A stretch of 64,000 nucleotides of DNA from Pedobacter sp. SL55 (lineage in GTDB: Bacteria > Bacteroidota > Bacteroidia > Sphingobacteriales > Sphingobacteriaceae), in the NCBI RefSeq assembly GCF_026625705.1, contig NZ_CP113059.1, positions 1,178,001 to 1,242,000 on the forward strand, given 5' to 3'. Both the position numbers and the translations under genes were made by a program. Under the pieces are notes generated by a model, which worked only from the letters and a program-made list of their open reading frames with translations, did no database searches and had not been told where the DNA came from. This document shows, one piece after another, positions 44,746 to 55,381 of the stretch (position 1 is its first letter; every line of letters starts with the position of its first letter).

Positions 44746-45945
44746 ATGAGAAAATATCTGTTTTTGTTTTTTGCTTTCTTTTTGTGGCACCACCTAAAGG
44801 CACAAACTATTAAACCAGATGTATTTGTGGTAGGCAATAGCAATGCGGCGGTTGCTGCTGCTATACAAGCGGCACAGTCCAACGCAAAAACTATTTTGTT
44901 GTTGCAGGCTGGAGGGTTCGATATTCAACCAATAGGAGACGACCTACACTCTGGCTTGCAAGCTGCTTTTTTGAACAAATTAAAAGCTTTTAAGCAACAG
45001 AACGATAGTATTGCGGAGCTTAATTTTGATAAGCAAACAGCCAATGAGGTGCTGACTAAATGGACTGATAGCATCAAAAATCTTACTGTAATGAAGAACG
45101 TGCTTTGGGTAAAGGCAGATCGCTCTGGCAAAGGTTGGGTTTTTAAACTATCTGACGGAAAAACCATTAGACCAGAAGTTTTTGTAAACGTTGCCGACCA
45201 AAAACTAAATACCTCACTAAAAATTGACGCTACAGCGGCAACGTCTTGGAGTAAATTCGACTACCAAAACCCCATTTACAAAACCAGTGTGGCCACAGGA
45301 AAAAATATGGATGGAAGTACCAATACCATTTACTCTTTATACCAATTGTTAATGCCAACGCAAGAAAATTTGGTTTATGTAAACGATGCTTCGAGTATGT
45401 TATTGGGGCAAGCTGCGGGTGCGGTGGCGGCTTATGCGGGTTTCTTTAATTTGAAAACTTCAGAATCAAACCTAAAGAAGATACAGGGAGAACTTATTGC
45501 TTTTAACACTAATTTAATGCCTTTTACAGATGTGGGCATAAAAGATTCCAATTGGAAAGCCATACAAATGGTGGGTTTAACAGGGGTTTTAAAGGCAGAT
45601 GAAGTGAATGGAAAATTACTTTTTAACGCCGAAAAATTGGTAAGCACAGCTGATATTAGCCAGCCAATAAAAGACCATTATTACAAAGCCCAGATTTGGT
45701 TTGATGATCATAAAAGTGATATCATTACCATTGGACAAGCGCTAGATATGATACGCTACGTTGGCAATAAAGATCTGGAAACGATGCGCAAAGAAGTTGA
45801 AAAAAAATGGTCTACTACTTATGCTTTTTCTTCTGATTTTAAGCCCGAGCGTCAAATTTCTAAACGCGAATTGGCCGTGCTTTTGCAAGATTATATGCCT
45901 CCTTTTAATGTTACGATAGATAAAACCGGGAAAATTTTGAGGTAG
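44746..45945 (+). CDS. secreted FAD-dependent oxidoreductase-like protein with degenerate binding motif
   Basis: This 399-aa protein has a signal peptide (LFLFFAFFLWHHLKAQ) and then a Rossmann-type start VFVVGNSNAAVAAAIQAAQSNAKTILLLQAGGF, resembling the FAD-dependent oxidoreductase (xanthan lyase-like) family. The GxGxxG is replaced by GNSNAA, so tight FAD binding is uncertain. The middle has YVNDASSMLLGQAAGAVAAYAGFF, the usual second contact region, and an extended C-terminal helical part (about 230-395). Relatives are longer. The reaction is unknown; export suggests a periplasmic or surface role. Confidence 0.7.
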   Translation: MRKYLFLFFAFFLWHHLKAQTIKPDVFVVGNSNAAVAAAIQAAQSNAKTILLLQAGGFDIQPIGDDLHSGLQAAFLNKLKAFKQQNDSIAELNFDKQTANEVLTKWTDSIKNLTVMKNVLWVKADRSGKGWVFKLSDGKTIRPEVFVNVADQKLNTSLKIDATAATSWSKFDYQNPIYKTSVATGKNMDGSTNTIYSLYQLLMPTQENLVYVNDASSMLLGQAAGAVAAYAGFFNLKTSESNLKKIQGELIAFNTNLMPFTDVGIKDSNWKAIQMVGLTGVLKADEVNGKLLFNAEKLVSTADISQPIKDHYYKAQIWFDDHKSDIITIGQALDMIRYVGNKDLETMRKEVEKKWSTTYAFSSDFKPERQISKRELAVLLQDYMPPFNVTIDKTGKILR

Positions 45946-46047
45946 CAGTAAGGATAATTTAATTTTTCTCCCGCAGATATTCGCAGATTTGTTTAGGAGT
46001 TTAGCAGAAAATCTAAGAGATTTTGAGGTAATTTTTATTCAACCATC

Positions 46048-46094
46048 TAAGACACCTGAGAACAACTTAGACTTACGAGAGCTAAGGTGTCTTA
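46048..46094. repeat. TAAGACACCT/AGGTGTCTTA inverted repeat
   Basis: Two perfect 10-bp arms with a 27-bp centre lie in the 250-bp spacer before the S9 peptidase gene. No T-tract is present. Confidence 0.6.
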
Positions 46095-46195
46095 AGTGGT
46101 AAAAATCAACTTCATGTTTAGTCTGTAACATTTGCTTTGCCTGTTTTAAGCCAATTGCTTTTTTGCATAACTTGCATGCATAACCATAAACTAAG

Positions 46196-48588
46196 ATGAA
46201 GAAATTATCTTTCCTGTTTTTCTTATTTGCATCTGCTGCAAATGCGCAAGATTTAGCTCCTTTAACCGTACAAAAAATTATGAGAGACCCTAAATGGATG
46301 GGAACCTCGCCCGAAGAATATCGCTGGTCGGGAGATAGTAGAACGGTTTTTTTTAGCTGGAACCCCGAAAATAAAGACAAAGCACAACCCTATAAAGTAA
46401 ATACAGCAACGTTAAAAATAGATAAAGCAGAAGCTGATGAAGCGGAAAAGAATGCTGCCATCAACTATGTTTACAATAAAGATAAATCACTGGGACTGCT
46501 TGAAAAAGGCGGGGATATTTACCTAACCAATATCAAGTCGAAGAAAGAACGAAGGTTAACCAATACGCTAGAAAGAGAAAGCAATGCTAAATTTCTTTAC
46601 AATAACGATATAGTATATCAAAAGGCAGATAACCTTTACCAACTGAATTTAACCAGCGGCGAGCTGAAACAGCTAACCAATTTTATTAAAGGTAAGCCAG
46701 AAAGTAGTGCCGCATCAAGGCCTAACAGCAGCAGGCCCACAACGGGAATTTCGCAACAAGATCTTTGGCTAAAAAACGATCAAACGGCATTATTTGATAT
46801 CATTAGGAAAAAAACACCGATGGCGGATTTAGAGGTAGGGGGCGTGGTTTTGGTTTTCTAACAGATGATAACAAACCAAGAATAATTAAACCTATACTGC
46901 TGGGAGAAGATTTCATGTCGGGTTTAAGCGTTAGTCCGGATGGGAAATTTGTAAGCTACAGATTAATTAAACAAGCCGAAGGCAACAAGAGAACCATTGT
47001 GCCAAATTACGTTACGGCATCTGGCTATACCGAAGATATTAACGGAAGAACTAAAGTTGGAGAAGCTTTATCAACCAATATAACTTACCTTTTAGATATA
47101 GAAAAAGACTCGGTTTATGCTTTAAATGTTTCGCAAATTCCCGGCATTAAAGATTTGCCAGATTATGTGAAAGATTATCCTAAACAACTAGAAGAACGCA
47201 GCAAAAAGAACGAAGATAGAAAAGTGAACCTTAGCATCGCTAACTGGAACGAAAGCGGATCTTTTGCAGTAGTAACAGGCAGGGCACAAGACAATAAAGA
47301 TTTCTGGATTTTAAAACTGGAGCCATCAACAGGAAAACTAACTTTAATAGATCGCCAGAGAGATGAAGCTTGGATTGGCGGACCTGGTGTAGCCCGTGAT
47401 GTGAAATGGATAGACAACCAGCGATTTTATTTCCAAAGCGAAACTACAGGCCATTCGCATTTATACACTTACAACATTGCCACTGGCGAGAAAAAGCAAC
47501 TTACCTCTGGCAACTGGGAGGTGCAGCAAGTGCAGCTTTCTAAAGATAAAAGTGCTTTCTACATCAGCGCAAACAAAGCACATCCGGGTATTACCCATTT
47601 TTATAAATTAAGTGTAAACGGAGGTAATTTGGTGCAGCTTACTTCTATGAAAGGTGGAAATGAGGTTACGCTATCGCCAGATGAGAAATGGTTGGCCATC
47701 AATTATTCTTATATGGATAAACCTTGGGAATTGTACATTCAAGCTAACAAGCCGGGAGCCAAAGCCATTAAAATTACTAAATCTACCTCTGCCGAGTTTG
47801 ATAGTTACCAATGGCGCCAGCCTGATTTGGTTTCGTTTAAAAACCGTTATGGCGATGATGTGTATGCCAGAGTTTATCCGGCTAAAAACCCACACCCCAA
47901 TAAGCCAGCGGTGGTTTTTGTGCATGGTGCAGGTTATTTGCAAAATGTACATTACTGGTGGAGCCAATATTTTAGAGAGTACATGTTCAATAATATGTTG
48001 TCGGATAATGGTTACACCGTAATTGATATCGATTATACAGCCAGTTCGGGCTACGGTCGTAACCACCGTACCGGAATTTATCGCCACATGGGTGGGAAAG
48101 ATTTAACCGACCAAGTAGATGGTGTAAAAATGTTGGTAGAGAAATATGGCGTTAACCCTAAGAACGTGGGCTTATATGGCGGTTCGTATGGCGGTTTTAT
48201 TACTTTAATGGGCTTGTTTAACGCATCAGAAACATTTAGAGCTGGGGCAGCCTTACGTTCGGTAACCGATTGGGCGCATTACAACCACGGTTATACATCA
48301 AACATTTTAAACGAACCTTTTAACGATCCTAATGCCTACAATAAAAGTTCGCCAATTTACTTTGCAGATAAACTTAAAGGAGATTTGGTAATGTTGCACG
48401 GTATGGTTGATGTAAACGTACATTTTCAGGATATTGTGCGGTTAACTCAACGATTTATCGAGTTAGGGAAAGATAATTGGGAGTTAGCAGTGTACCCAGT
48501 AGAAGACCATGGCTTTGTAGAGCCAAGCAGTTGGACAGATGAATACAAACGAATTTTTAAGTTATTCGAAAATACTTTGAAGAAGTAG
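46196..48588 (+). pseudogene. S9 prolyl oligopeptidase family peptidase, frameshifted
   Basis: A secreted dipeptidyl-peptidase-like serine protease: signal peptide (LSFLFFLFASAANAQ), N-terminal beta-propeller (TDDN-, SPDGKFV, SPDEKWLAI repeats) and C-terminal alpha/beta-hydrolase. The catalytic Ser is in LYGGSYGGFITL, Asp in HGMVDVNVHFQD and His in PVEDHGF. The frame breaks at A7 46808-46814. With eight A it reads KKNTDGGFRGRGRGFGF and joins LTDDNKPRIIKP, giving one product of about 797 aa. The rest is undamaged, so it is probably functional in the organism. The expected activity is removal of short peptides with Pro or Ala near the N-terminus. Confidence 0.88.
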
Positions 48589-48641
48589 CCGATAAATCTT
48601 AACTTGAAAGAATTAAATCAACTTTTATAACCCATTCCAAA

Positions 48642-49542
48642 ATGAAATTATTTAAACAGCAGCTATTCGTTTTTTTAGTAGTACTTTACCAGTGCATTCA
48701 TCAGCAAAGCTGATGCTTTTGAAATTGTTAAAAAACCATCGGTTTACCATGCTGATAGGCCAAGTAAAGACAGTGTGATTAAAATTTTGGCTATTGGTAA
48801 CAGTTTTTCGGAAGATGCCATTGAATATTATTTGCACGGATTGGCCAAAGCCGGTGGCTATAAAGTAATTATCGGGAACCTTTACATTGGTGGCGCCCCT
48901 TTAGATTTGCACTGGAAAAATGCCCAAAATAACGCAGATGTTTATGATTACAGAAAAGTTGGCTTAGATGGTAAAAAGGAGCGCTTCCCCAAAACAAGCA
49001 TCTCAAAGGCGTTGGCCGATGAAAAATGGGATTACATCAGCTTTCAGCAGGCTAGTCCAAAATCTGGGTTGTTCGATACCTTTAAAGAACCGCTGCCCCT
49101 TTTGTTTAATTATGTGAAAGAAAAGGCAACCAACCCTAAAGTAAAATACATTTGGCACCAAACCTGGGCTTATGCACAAAACTCTACCCACAATGGTTTT
49201 GCTAGTTATAATAAAGATCAGATGAGAATGTACGAGGCCATTGCCGATGCTTCTGGTAAAGTTAGCAGCCTAATTCCGATAGATATTGTTGTACCGGCAG
49301 GTACAGCTATACAAAATGCACGTACCAAACTGGGCGATGTGTTATGTAGAGATGGCTACCACTTAGAGTTGAATGTGGGTAGATATACAGCATCTTGCGC
49401 TTGGTACGAAGAAATATTTAAGCAAAATGTAGTTGGCAATACCTACAAGCCAGAGAAGGTAAGCGATGCCGACGCACTCACCGCCCAGCAGGCAGCACAT
49501 AAGGCAGTTAAAAAGCCATTTAAGGTTTCAAAAATTAAATAA
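48642..49542 (+). pseudogene. DUF4886 secreted SGNH-like protein, frameshift in signal peptide
   Basis: This is a DUF4886 family protein with an SGNH-hydrolase-like core: ILAIGNSFSEDAIEYYL (nucleophile Ser), VKYIWHQTWAYA and the C-terminal CRDGYHLELNVGRYTASCAWYE (Asp-x-x-His). The ATG at 48642 starts a typical signal peptide (MKLFKQQLFVFLVV), but its frame ends after 18 residues. Removing one T from TTT at 48685-48687 (GTACTTTACC) gives VVLTSAFISKADAFEIVKK and runs into the conserved domain, for about 299 aa. It is downstream of the S9 peptidase gene by 53 bp. Its enzymatic role is unknown; carbohydrate esterase activity is a guess from the fold. Confidence 0.8.
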
Positions 49543-49547
49543 AAGCT

Positions 49548-49579
49548 GTAAAAGCTCCGATGCAAATTGGAGCTTTTAC
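49548..49579. terminator. hairpin between convergent DUF4886 and response regulator genes
   Basis: GTAAAAGCTCC and GGAGCTTTTAC form an 11-bp stem with a 10-nt loop. It lies a few bases past the DUF4886 stop codon, with AT-rich flanks on both strands, and can serve both converging transcripts. Confidence 0.7.
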
Positions 49580-49623
49580 TTATATACGAGAAAAAAACTG
49601 TGGAAAATTATAGTTTCAAAAGT

Positions 49624-49986
49624 TTATCTTCCAATTAAAGAAACCACTTTTTCTTCCAGTTCTTCTATATCAAAAGGCTTAGATAAATAGCTTTCTGCCC
49701 CAGCAGTTTCTGCCAAGGTTTTAATGTCGTTGTTTGCCGAAAAATAAATTACGGGTATGCTTTTGTACTTGGGATGCTTTTTAAGCTCCTGAGTGGCTTC
49801 TATGCCACCCACATCGGGCAGCCAGTTGTCCATTAAGATCAAGTCTGGCTCAAAAGTAGAAATTTGGTTGACAATGTTGTTAGAGGTATTAGAAGTTTTA
49901 GTTTCATAGCCTACACCTTCTAAGATGAGGGTGCACAGGTCTAAAATATCTCTGTTATCGTCAAAAATGAAAACCTTTTTAGTCAT
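49624..49986 (-). CDS. single-domain response regulator
   Basis: This 120-aa CheY-like receiver has the acidic pair FDDNRD, the phospho-acceptor in LILMDNWLPDVGG (about residue 52), the Ser switch region IYFSANN and Lys in YLSKPFDIEEL. There is no output domain. It is the last gene of the six-gene signalling run and is 6 bp after the CheB gene. It probably receives phosphate from the hybrid or REC-kinase proteins encoded upstream, or acts as a phosphate sink. The partner is inferred. Confidence 0.9.
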   Translation of the reverse strand: MTKKVFIFDDNRDILDLCTLILEGVGYETKTSNTSNNIVNQISTFEPDLILMDNWLPDVGGIEATQELKKHPKYKSIPVIYFSANNDIKTLAETAGAESYLSKPFDIEELEEKVVSLIGR

Positions 49987-49992
49987 TTTATA

Positions 49993-50565
49993 CTAATTGT
50001 TTGTGGCTAAAGAGTTAATATAATTAGCCATTTCTTCAATTTTTAAGATTGCAGAAACATTGGCTTTTAAAATTGCTTGTTCTGGCATGTAACTTACCTG
50101 CGCCGATTCGGGGCTCTGTGCCCAGGTAGTGCCGCCATTTTTCTTTACCGAAATTAATCCGTTTACGCCATCGGCATTAGAGCCTGATAAGAGTAAACAA
50201 ACCAAGTTTTCTCCAAAGGCATCGGCAGCAGATTGGAAGGTTACATCGATAGAAGGGCGAGAATAATTTACTTTTTCGGAATAATCTAAAGAAAAGGTAA
50301 AGTCTTTTTCAATTAGTAAATGGTAATCTGATGGGGCAATGTACACTTTCCCATTTTCTAGCTTTTCTTTTTCGTCAGCTTCTTTTACGCTAAGTTTAGT
50401 TCTGTGGGCTAGTAGGTCGGTTAACAACGAGTCGGTTCCTTGTTTGCGGTGTATAACAATAATAATGGCAAAATTTAAGTGCTGGTTTACCTCTGGCAAT
50501 ACTTTTAACAGTACATCCAAGCTTCCGGCAGAGCCTCCAATAACTAATAATCCATTTTTTTTCAT
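49993..50565 (-). CDS. cheB: stand-alone CheB methylesterase domain protein
   Basis: CheB removes methyl groups from chemoreceptor glutamates. This 190-aa protein contains only the catalytic domain, without the N-terminal receiver. The catalytic triad is visible: Ser in IGGSAGSLDVL, His in IVIHRKQGTD and Asp in GSNADGVNGL. The PSDYHLLIE and QSPESAQVSYMP blocks are conserved. The ATG at 50565 overlaps the cheR stop by 4 bp (ATGA). No methyl-accepting receptor is visible in the window, so the target may be the hybrid kinase or an unlinked receptor. Confidence 0.9.
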   Translation of the reverse strand: MKKNGLLVIGGSAGSLDVLLKVLPEVNQHLNFAIIIVIHRKQGTDSLLTDLLAHRTKLSVKEADEKEKLENGKVYIAPSDYHLLIEKDFTFSLDYSEKVNYSRPSIDVTFQSAADAFGENLVCLLLSGSNADGVNGLISVKKNGGTTWAQSPESAQVSYMPEQAILKANVSAILKIEEMANYINSLATNN

Positions 50566-51389
50566 TTGCCCAGTTTCCTCCACACTTTATCTGTTCCAAC
50601 TTTTTTATATGAAGAAGAAATTGGCGAAAAATCTATTGTTTCTTTAGTGCCAAGGGCTAAATAACCCAAATTTTCTAGGCTTTGATCAAACAACTGAAAA
50701 ACACGAAATTGCAGAGGCCTGTCGAAATAGATCAATACATTTCTACATAAAATTAATTGAAACTCGTTAAAAGAACGATCAGAAACTAAGTTATGGGTAG
50801 AAAAAATCATTTTGCTTTTCAGTTCCATATCAAATTTAGCTAACGTATAGTTTGCCGTATAATACGAAGAGAAATCTTTTTTTCCGCCAGAGGCGATGTA
50901 ATTTTCAGAGTAACTTTTCATTTGGCTAAGCGGAAACATACCATTGGCCGCCTTTTCTAACACCGTTGGATTAAGATCTGTTGCATAAATTAAAGACTTA
51001 TGCAGCAAGTTAAGTTCTTGCAAAAGAATAGCCATAGAGTAGGCCTCTTCTCCGGTAGAGCAGCCCGCCAGCCAAATGCGAATAAAAGGGTAGGTGTTTA
51101 AGCTCGGTAAAATTTTTTCTCGCAAGAGCCTGTAAAAACTCGGGTCGCGAAACATTTCTGTAACGTTTACGGTTACTCCTTCTACAAAATGCTTAAAATA
51201 AACCTCATCATTTAAAGTCTTATATCTAAATTCGGCGAAGCTAACGTGCTTGTCCATGTTATATAGGCGTACCAATCTCCTTTTTAAAGAAGCCCTAGAG
51301 TAACCAGTAAAATCATAGCCATGCTGCTCTAACACATCATTAATCAAGATTTCTACTTGTTCGTCACTTATGGTTCCAGAGTTGGGCAC
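50562..51389 (-). CDS. cheR: CheR-type protein-glutamate methyltransferase
   Basis: CheR uses S-adenosylmethionine to methylate receptor glutamates. The 275-aa product has the N-terminal helical domain (HGYDFTGYSRASLKRRL) and the SAM-binding domain with FIRIWLAGCSTGEEAYSMAILL (Gly-rich), YATDLNPTVLEKA, FQLILCRNVLIYF and LGYLALGTKETI. The start is GTG at 51389, which shares its last base region with the stop codon TAG of the preceding receiver gene. It overlaps cheB by 4 bp. Operon with hybrid kinase genes suggests a non-chemotactic role. Confidence 0.93.
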   Translation of the reverse strand: MPNSGTISDEQVEILINDVLEQHGYDFTGYSRASLKRRLVRLYNMDKHVSFAEFRYKTLNDEVYFKHFVEGVTVNVTEMFRDPSFYRLLREKILPSLNTYPFIRIWLAGCSTGEEAYSMAILLQELNLLHKSLIYATDLNPTVLEKAANGMFPLSQMKSYSENYIASGGKKDFSSYYTANYTLAKFDMELKSKMIFSTHNLVSDRSFNEFQLILCRNVLIYFDRPLQFRVFQLFDQSLENLGYLALGTKETIDFSPISSSYKKVGTDKVWRKLGK

Positions 51390-51763
51390 TATATATATTT
51401 ATTTAATAATTTAACAAGTTCTTCAACATTTACAGGTTTAGAGATGTAACCTGCTGCACCAGCAGCTATGCAACGCTCTTTATCGCCAAGCATGGCTTGT
51501 GCTGTTACAGCAATTACAGGCAGGTCTTTTAGCTGCTCGTCTTCTCTCATTTTGGCCATGGCCTGGTAGCCATCTAAATCTGGCATCATCATATCTAACA
51601 GCACTACACCAATATCATGGTTTTGTTTGATGATGGCAAAGCCTTCTTCGGCACCATTTGCAGCTAAGCATTTGTACTTTTTAGCCGTTAAAACGGCTTT
51701 CAGCGCAAAAATGTTTCGGCTGTCATCATCAATAATTAAAATTTTCTTTTGCAAAGTATCCAT
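51389..51763 (-). CDS. single-domain response regulator
   Basis: This 124-aa receiver domain has IDDDSRNIFAL, phospho-acceptor in GVVLLDMMMPDLDGYQ (about residue 57), AVTAQAMLGDKERCIAAGAAGYISKPV with the conserved Thr and Lys. It is strongly similar to the last receiver of the neighbouring hybrid kinase (ADDDVRNIFSL, MMMPELDGYE, AVTAKAMMGDREKCIAAGASDYISKPVD), suggesting duplication of that domain into a separate gene. It lies between the kinase and CheR genes with essentially no spacing. Confidence 0.92.
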   Translation of the reverse strand: MDTLQKKILIIDDDSRNIFALKAVLTAKKYKCLAANGAEEGFAIIKQNHDIGVVLLDMMMPDLDGYQAMAKMREDEQLKDLPVIAVTAQAMLGDKERCIAAGAAGYISKPVNVEELVKLLNKYI

Positions 51764-51771
51764 GCGCTCCG

Positions 51772-54700
51772 CTAATTAGATTTATCATAAAGCCAAACTC
51801 TTAATAAGGAGATGAGCTGATCAATATCTACAGGTTTAGAGATATAATCTGATGCGCCAGCAGCAATACATTTTTCACGATCTCCCATCATTGCTTTAGC
51901 TGTTACAGCTAATATTGGCAGGTTTTTGTATGCGGGCATCTCCCTAATTTGCTTAGTTGTTTCGTAGCCATCAAGTTCTGGCATCATCATATCCATTAAC
52001 ACAACATCTACTTTTGGATTTGCTTTAATGGCTTCTAAAGCTTCTTTGCCATCTATAGCAGGCAATACCTTCATTTTGTGAGGCTCTAAGGCTTTGGTTA
52101 GCGAAAAAATATTTCTCACATCATCATCAGCAATTAATACCACCTTATCTTTTAAAACATCGGCTACGTTTTGTAACGTTTCTGATTTGCCCAACTGCTT
52201 TCCTTTACCATCTTTTTCTTCTACCAGATGCAAAAACACCGCGGCCTCGTCTAAAATACGTTGATAAGAGTGAGCGGTTTTTACAACAATAGAGTCTGCA
52301 TATTGTTTTATTCTGGTTTCTTCGCCTTTAGAAAGGTTTTTACCAGTAAAAATGATGATAGGTAAATTCTCTAAACCTTCGCTTTTTTTGATGGTTTCTA
52401 AAGTTTCGTAGGCCGTTTTATCAGGTATGCCCATGTCAAGAATTACGCAATCAACCTCTTTGCGCTGTAACGCATCAATACTTTCGCTAATATTAGAAAC
52501 CACCAAGGTTTGTAAGTTCGAAGAGCTTAAATAGTGGCTTAAAGCTTCGGCGTGTTGCTTATTCTCTTCTACAATTAATACTTTCTTCGGGTTTTTGCTA
52601 AGCGCATACTCCAGTTTTTCAAAAATCTGTTTCATGTGCTCCAAAGCAAAGGGCTTGTTAATAAAATCTACCGCTCCTTTTTGTAAACTTTCTTTTTTTG
52701 CCGAAAGCGATGACATGATATGCACCGGAATATGTCTAGTAAGTGGATTAGATTTCAGTTCGTCCATTACCTGCCAACCATCTTTTACAGGCAGCTGAAT
52801 GTCTAACAATATGGCTAAAGGATTGTATTGTAGCGCCATCTCTATGCCTACATCTCCACGAACAGCAACTAAGCCTTTATAGCCTCTTTTTCGAGTAAAA
52901 TCTAGCAGGGTTTTGGCAAAAAAGGTATCATCTTCTATAATTAAGATACTTTTATCGGTTGTTGTAATGGTATCTCTATCATCGGCTACCTCTGTTGGTA
53001 TTTTAGCAACGATAAATCTTTCTTCTTCTTCTTTTTGCGTTTGTTCTTGCGCTATTATGGTTTCTTTAGGTTCTTCAGAAAAAATCAATTCGCTTTTTTC
53101 ATTGAAATTTGCAGGGATGGTTAACGTGAATGTACTTCCCTCGCCTTCTTTACTATCTAATTTAATGTTTCCGCCCAAAAGCATAGCCAATTGCTTGCTG
53201 ATGGATAAGCCCAATCCGGTACCGCCAAATTTACGTCTGGTAGAGCCATCTGCTTGTTGAAACGCTTCAAAAACTAAGCCTTGTTTATGCTTTGGTATAC
53301 CTATGCCAGTATCGCTAACTGCAAAACTTAAAATGTCATCTTTTTCATGATAACCAATGGCTAGGCTTACTTTACCTTGAGATGTAAACTTGAACGCATT
53401 AGAAAGTAAGTTCTTCAAAATTTGCGATAAACGCATTTTGTCGGTGGTAAACGAATGCGGAGCATCGCCAGAAACACCAATTACCAATTCTAAATGTTTG
53501 TCTTTCGCAATTGGCATAAAGAGCGATCTAACGTCGGCGGTAACTTCATCTATGCGAACTTCGGTTACCTCTAGTTCCATTTTGCCGGCTTCAATTTTAG
53601 AAAGGTCTAAAATCTCATCAATTAAGCTCAATAAACCCTGCCCCGAGCTTTGTATAACCGATGCGTATTCGGTATATTCTTTTTCAAGCTCTTCGCTTTC
53701 AGACATCAGCTTTGATAGCAACAAGATAGAATTTAGCGGTGTACGCAGTTCGTGCGACATATTGGCCAAAAACTCCGATTTATATCGTGTACTTTGCTCT
53801 AACTGCTCAGCTTTTTGTTTAATCTCTAGGTTTCTCTCTAAAATTAGTTGGTTGCGCTCTTCTAACAAAGCACTTCTTTCTTCAAGTTCTTGGTTGCTTT
53901 GTAGCAGTTCTTCCTGTTGCACCCTTAACTCTTCTTCCGAAGCTTGTATTTTCTGTGTTTGGGCCTCTAATTCTGCATTTAAAGCCTCTAGTTCACTGTG
54001 TTGCGATTGTAGTTCTTCGGCCTGAGCTTGAGTTTCTTCCAAGAAATCTTGCAATTTTTTACGGCTTTGGGCCGAGTAGATGGCAATACCCACGTTGGTA
54101 GAAACGTTGGTCATGAAATCTAACTTACGTTGCGGATAAGCGTTTACAGTAGCCAATTCTATTACCCCTAATACCAAACCGTTTCGCATAATTGGAAATG
54201 CCACCACGCTATTTGGCTTGGTTTGGCCAGTAGCATAGCTAATGGTACCCACCTGATCCGGAACTTTTTCAAGCAGAATTAATTTTTCAGAATGGAAAGC
54301 TTGGCCCACCAAACCCTCTCCAGGAGCAATTTTAGTGCTTTTTTGGTTGTTAGCTAATGCATAGCCGCTAGCTAAATGTAAGTGTTGATCTTCATCTAGC
54401 ACGTAGAAAGCACCAACCATACTTTTGGTGTGTGCAACCACTATTTCTAACACATCTTTGGCTAGGGCAGTAATGTCTTTATCGCCCACCATTTTATCAT
54501 TAAGGTTGGCTATGCCGGTTTGCATCCAATCTTTATCTTCTAATAAGGTAAAAGATGTTTGCAGGGCTTCTGCCATGTGGTTTAGCGAACCAGATAAACT
54601 GCCAAGCCCATCTTTAGAAGTTTCATGAAGCCTTGCCTTGTAGTTTCCGGTAGAAATTTGATGTGCAATGCTTTTAATGGTATCAATTCTTTTGGCCGTA

Positions 54701-55364
54701 TCATCGTTAAGCTGTTGTAATTGCTCAAAAAGCGTTACCCGCTCGTTAAACTCAGAACTTACTTTACGATAAAAGAAAACAGTAATAGCTAAAACCGATA
54801 GTACGGCGGCAAATATGATTAAGAAAGGAGAAAAACCAGCCAGTTTGTTCATCTCCTCCATTTTTTCTGCCAATGCTCTTTTTTCTTCGTTCCGTATGTC
54901 CCTTATAATCTGTCGGGCTTCGTCCATGTAGCGTTTGCCTTCTAGCAATACGCTTTCAAGTATAGCTCCCTTGTTTTTCTTGGTTTGGATAGTGCTTAAT
55001 AAAATTTCCATCCTTTTATCAATAATTTTTCGAAGCTCTTGAAGCTTTTGTTGCTCGAATGCATTATCTTTTGTTGCCAAGTTTACTCTTGAGAAAAGGA
55101 GTCGGTTCTTTTGATGCTCCTATCATAAGGGTCTAAAAAAACGGTATTTCCGGTTAGTAAAAATCCCCTTTGCCCAGTTTCTGCATCTTTAAGCATCGAA
55201 ACAACATTATCAACATCGTTGATGATGGCATTGCTCTCTACCACCAGATCGGCACTTTTAATGAGGTTTTTAATACTGATATAAGAAGCCGTAGAACTTA
55301 CGATTAGCAGTAAGAGCGAAATTCCCAAACCAATACGTAGGTTATTTTTTAAGGTTAGTTTCAT
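51772..55364 (-). pseudogene. hybrid histidine kinase CHASE3-GAF-HisKA-HATPase-REC-REC-REC, frameshifted
   Basis: This is a large sensor kinase of about 1196 aa. The N-terminus has a membrane helix (LGISLLLLIVSSTASY) and a CHASE3-like sensor (AETGQRGFLLTGN). The frame breaks in TCCTTTTCTC (A4 at 55094-55097 on the plus strand). One added base gives DSFFSRVNLATKDN and joins the rest: second membrane helix (FLIIFAAVLSVLAITVFFY), HAMP-like linker, GAF (about 290-430), a coiled coil, HisKA (NMSHELRTPLNSIL), HATPase (DTGIGIPKHKQGL, GTGLGLS) and three receivers (phospho-Asp in LLDIQLPVKDG, ILDMGIPDK, LMDMMMPELDG). It is probably intact in the organism. Confidence 0.87.
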
Positions 55365-55381
55365 CTAAAAAGGTATAAGCT

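Noticed and set aside
49993..51389. A classical chemotaxis operon
   Set aside because: CheR and CheB are present but CheA, CheW and a receptor are absent and the neighbours are hybrid kinases.
52595..54025. Ser-rich open frames on the plus strand opposite the hybrid kinase
   Set aside because: Antisense shadow of an evident multi-domain kinase.
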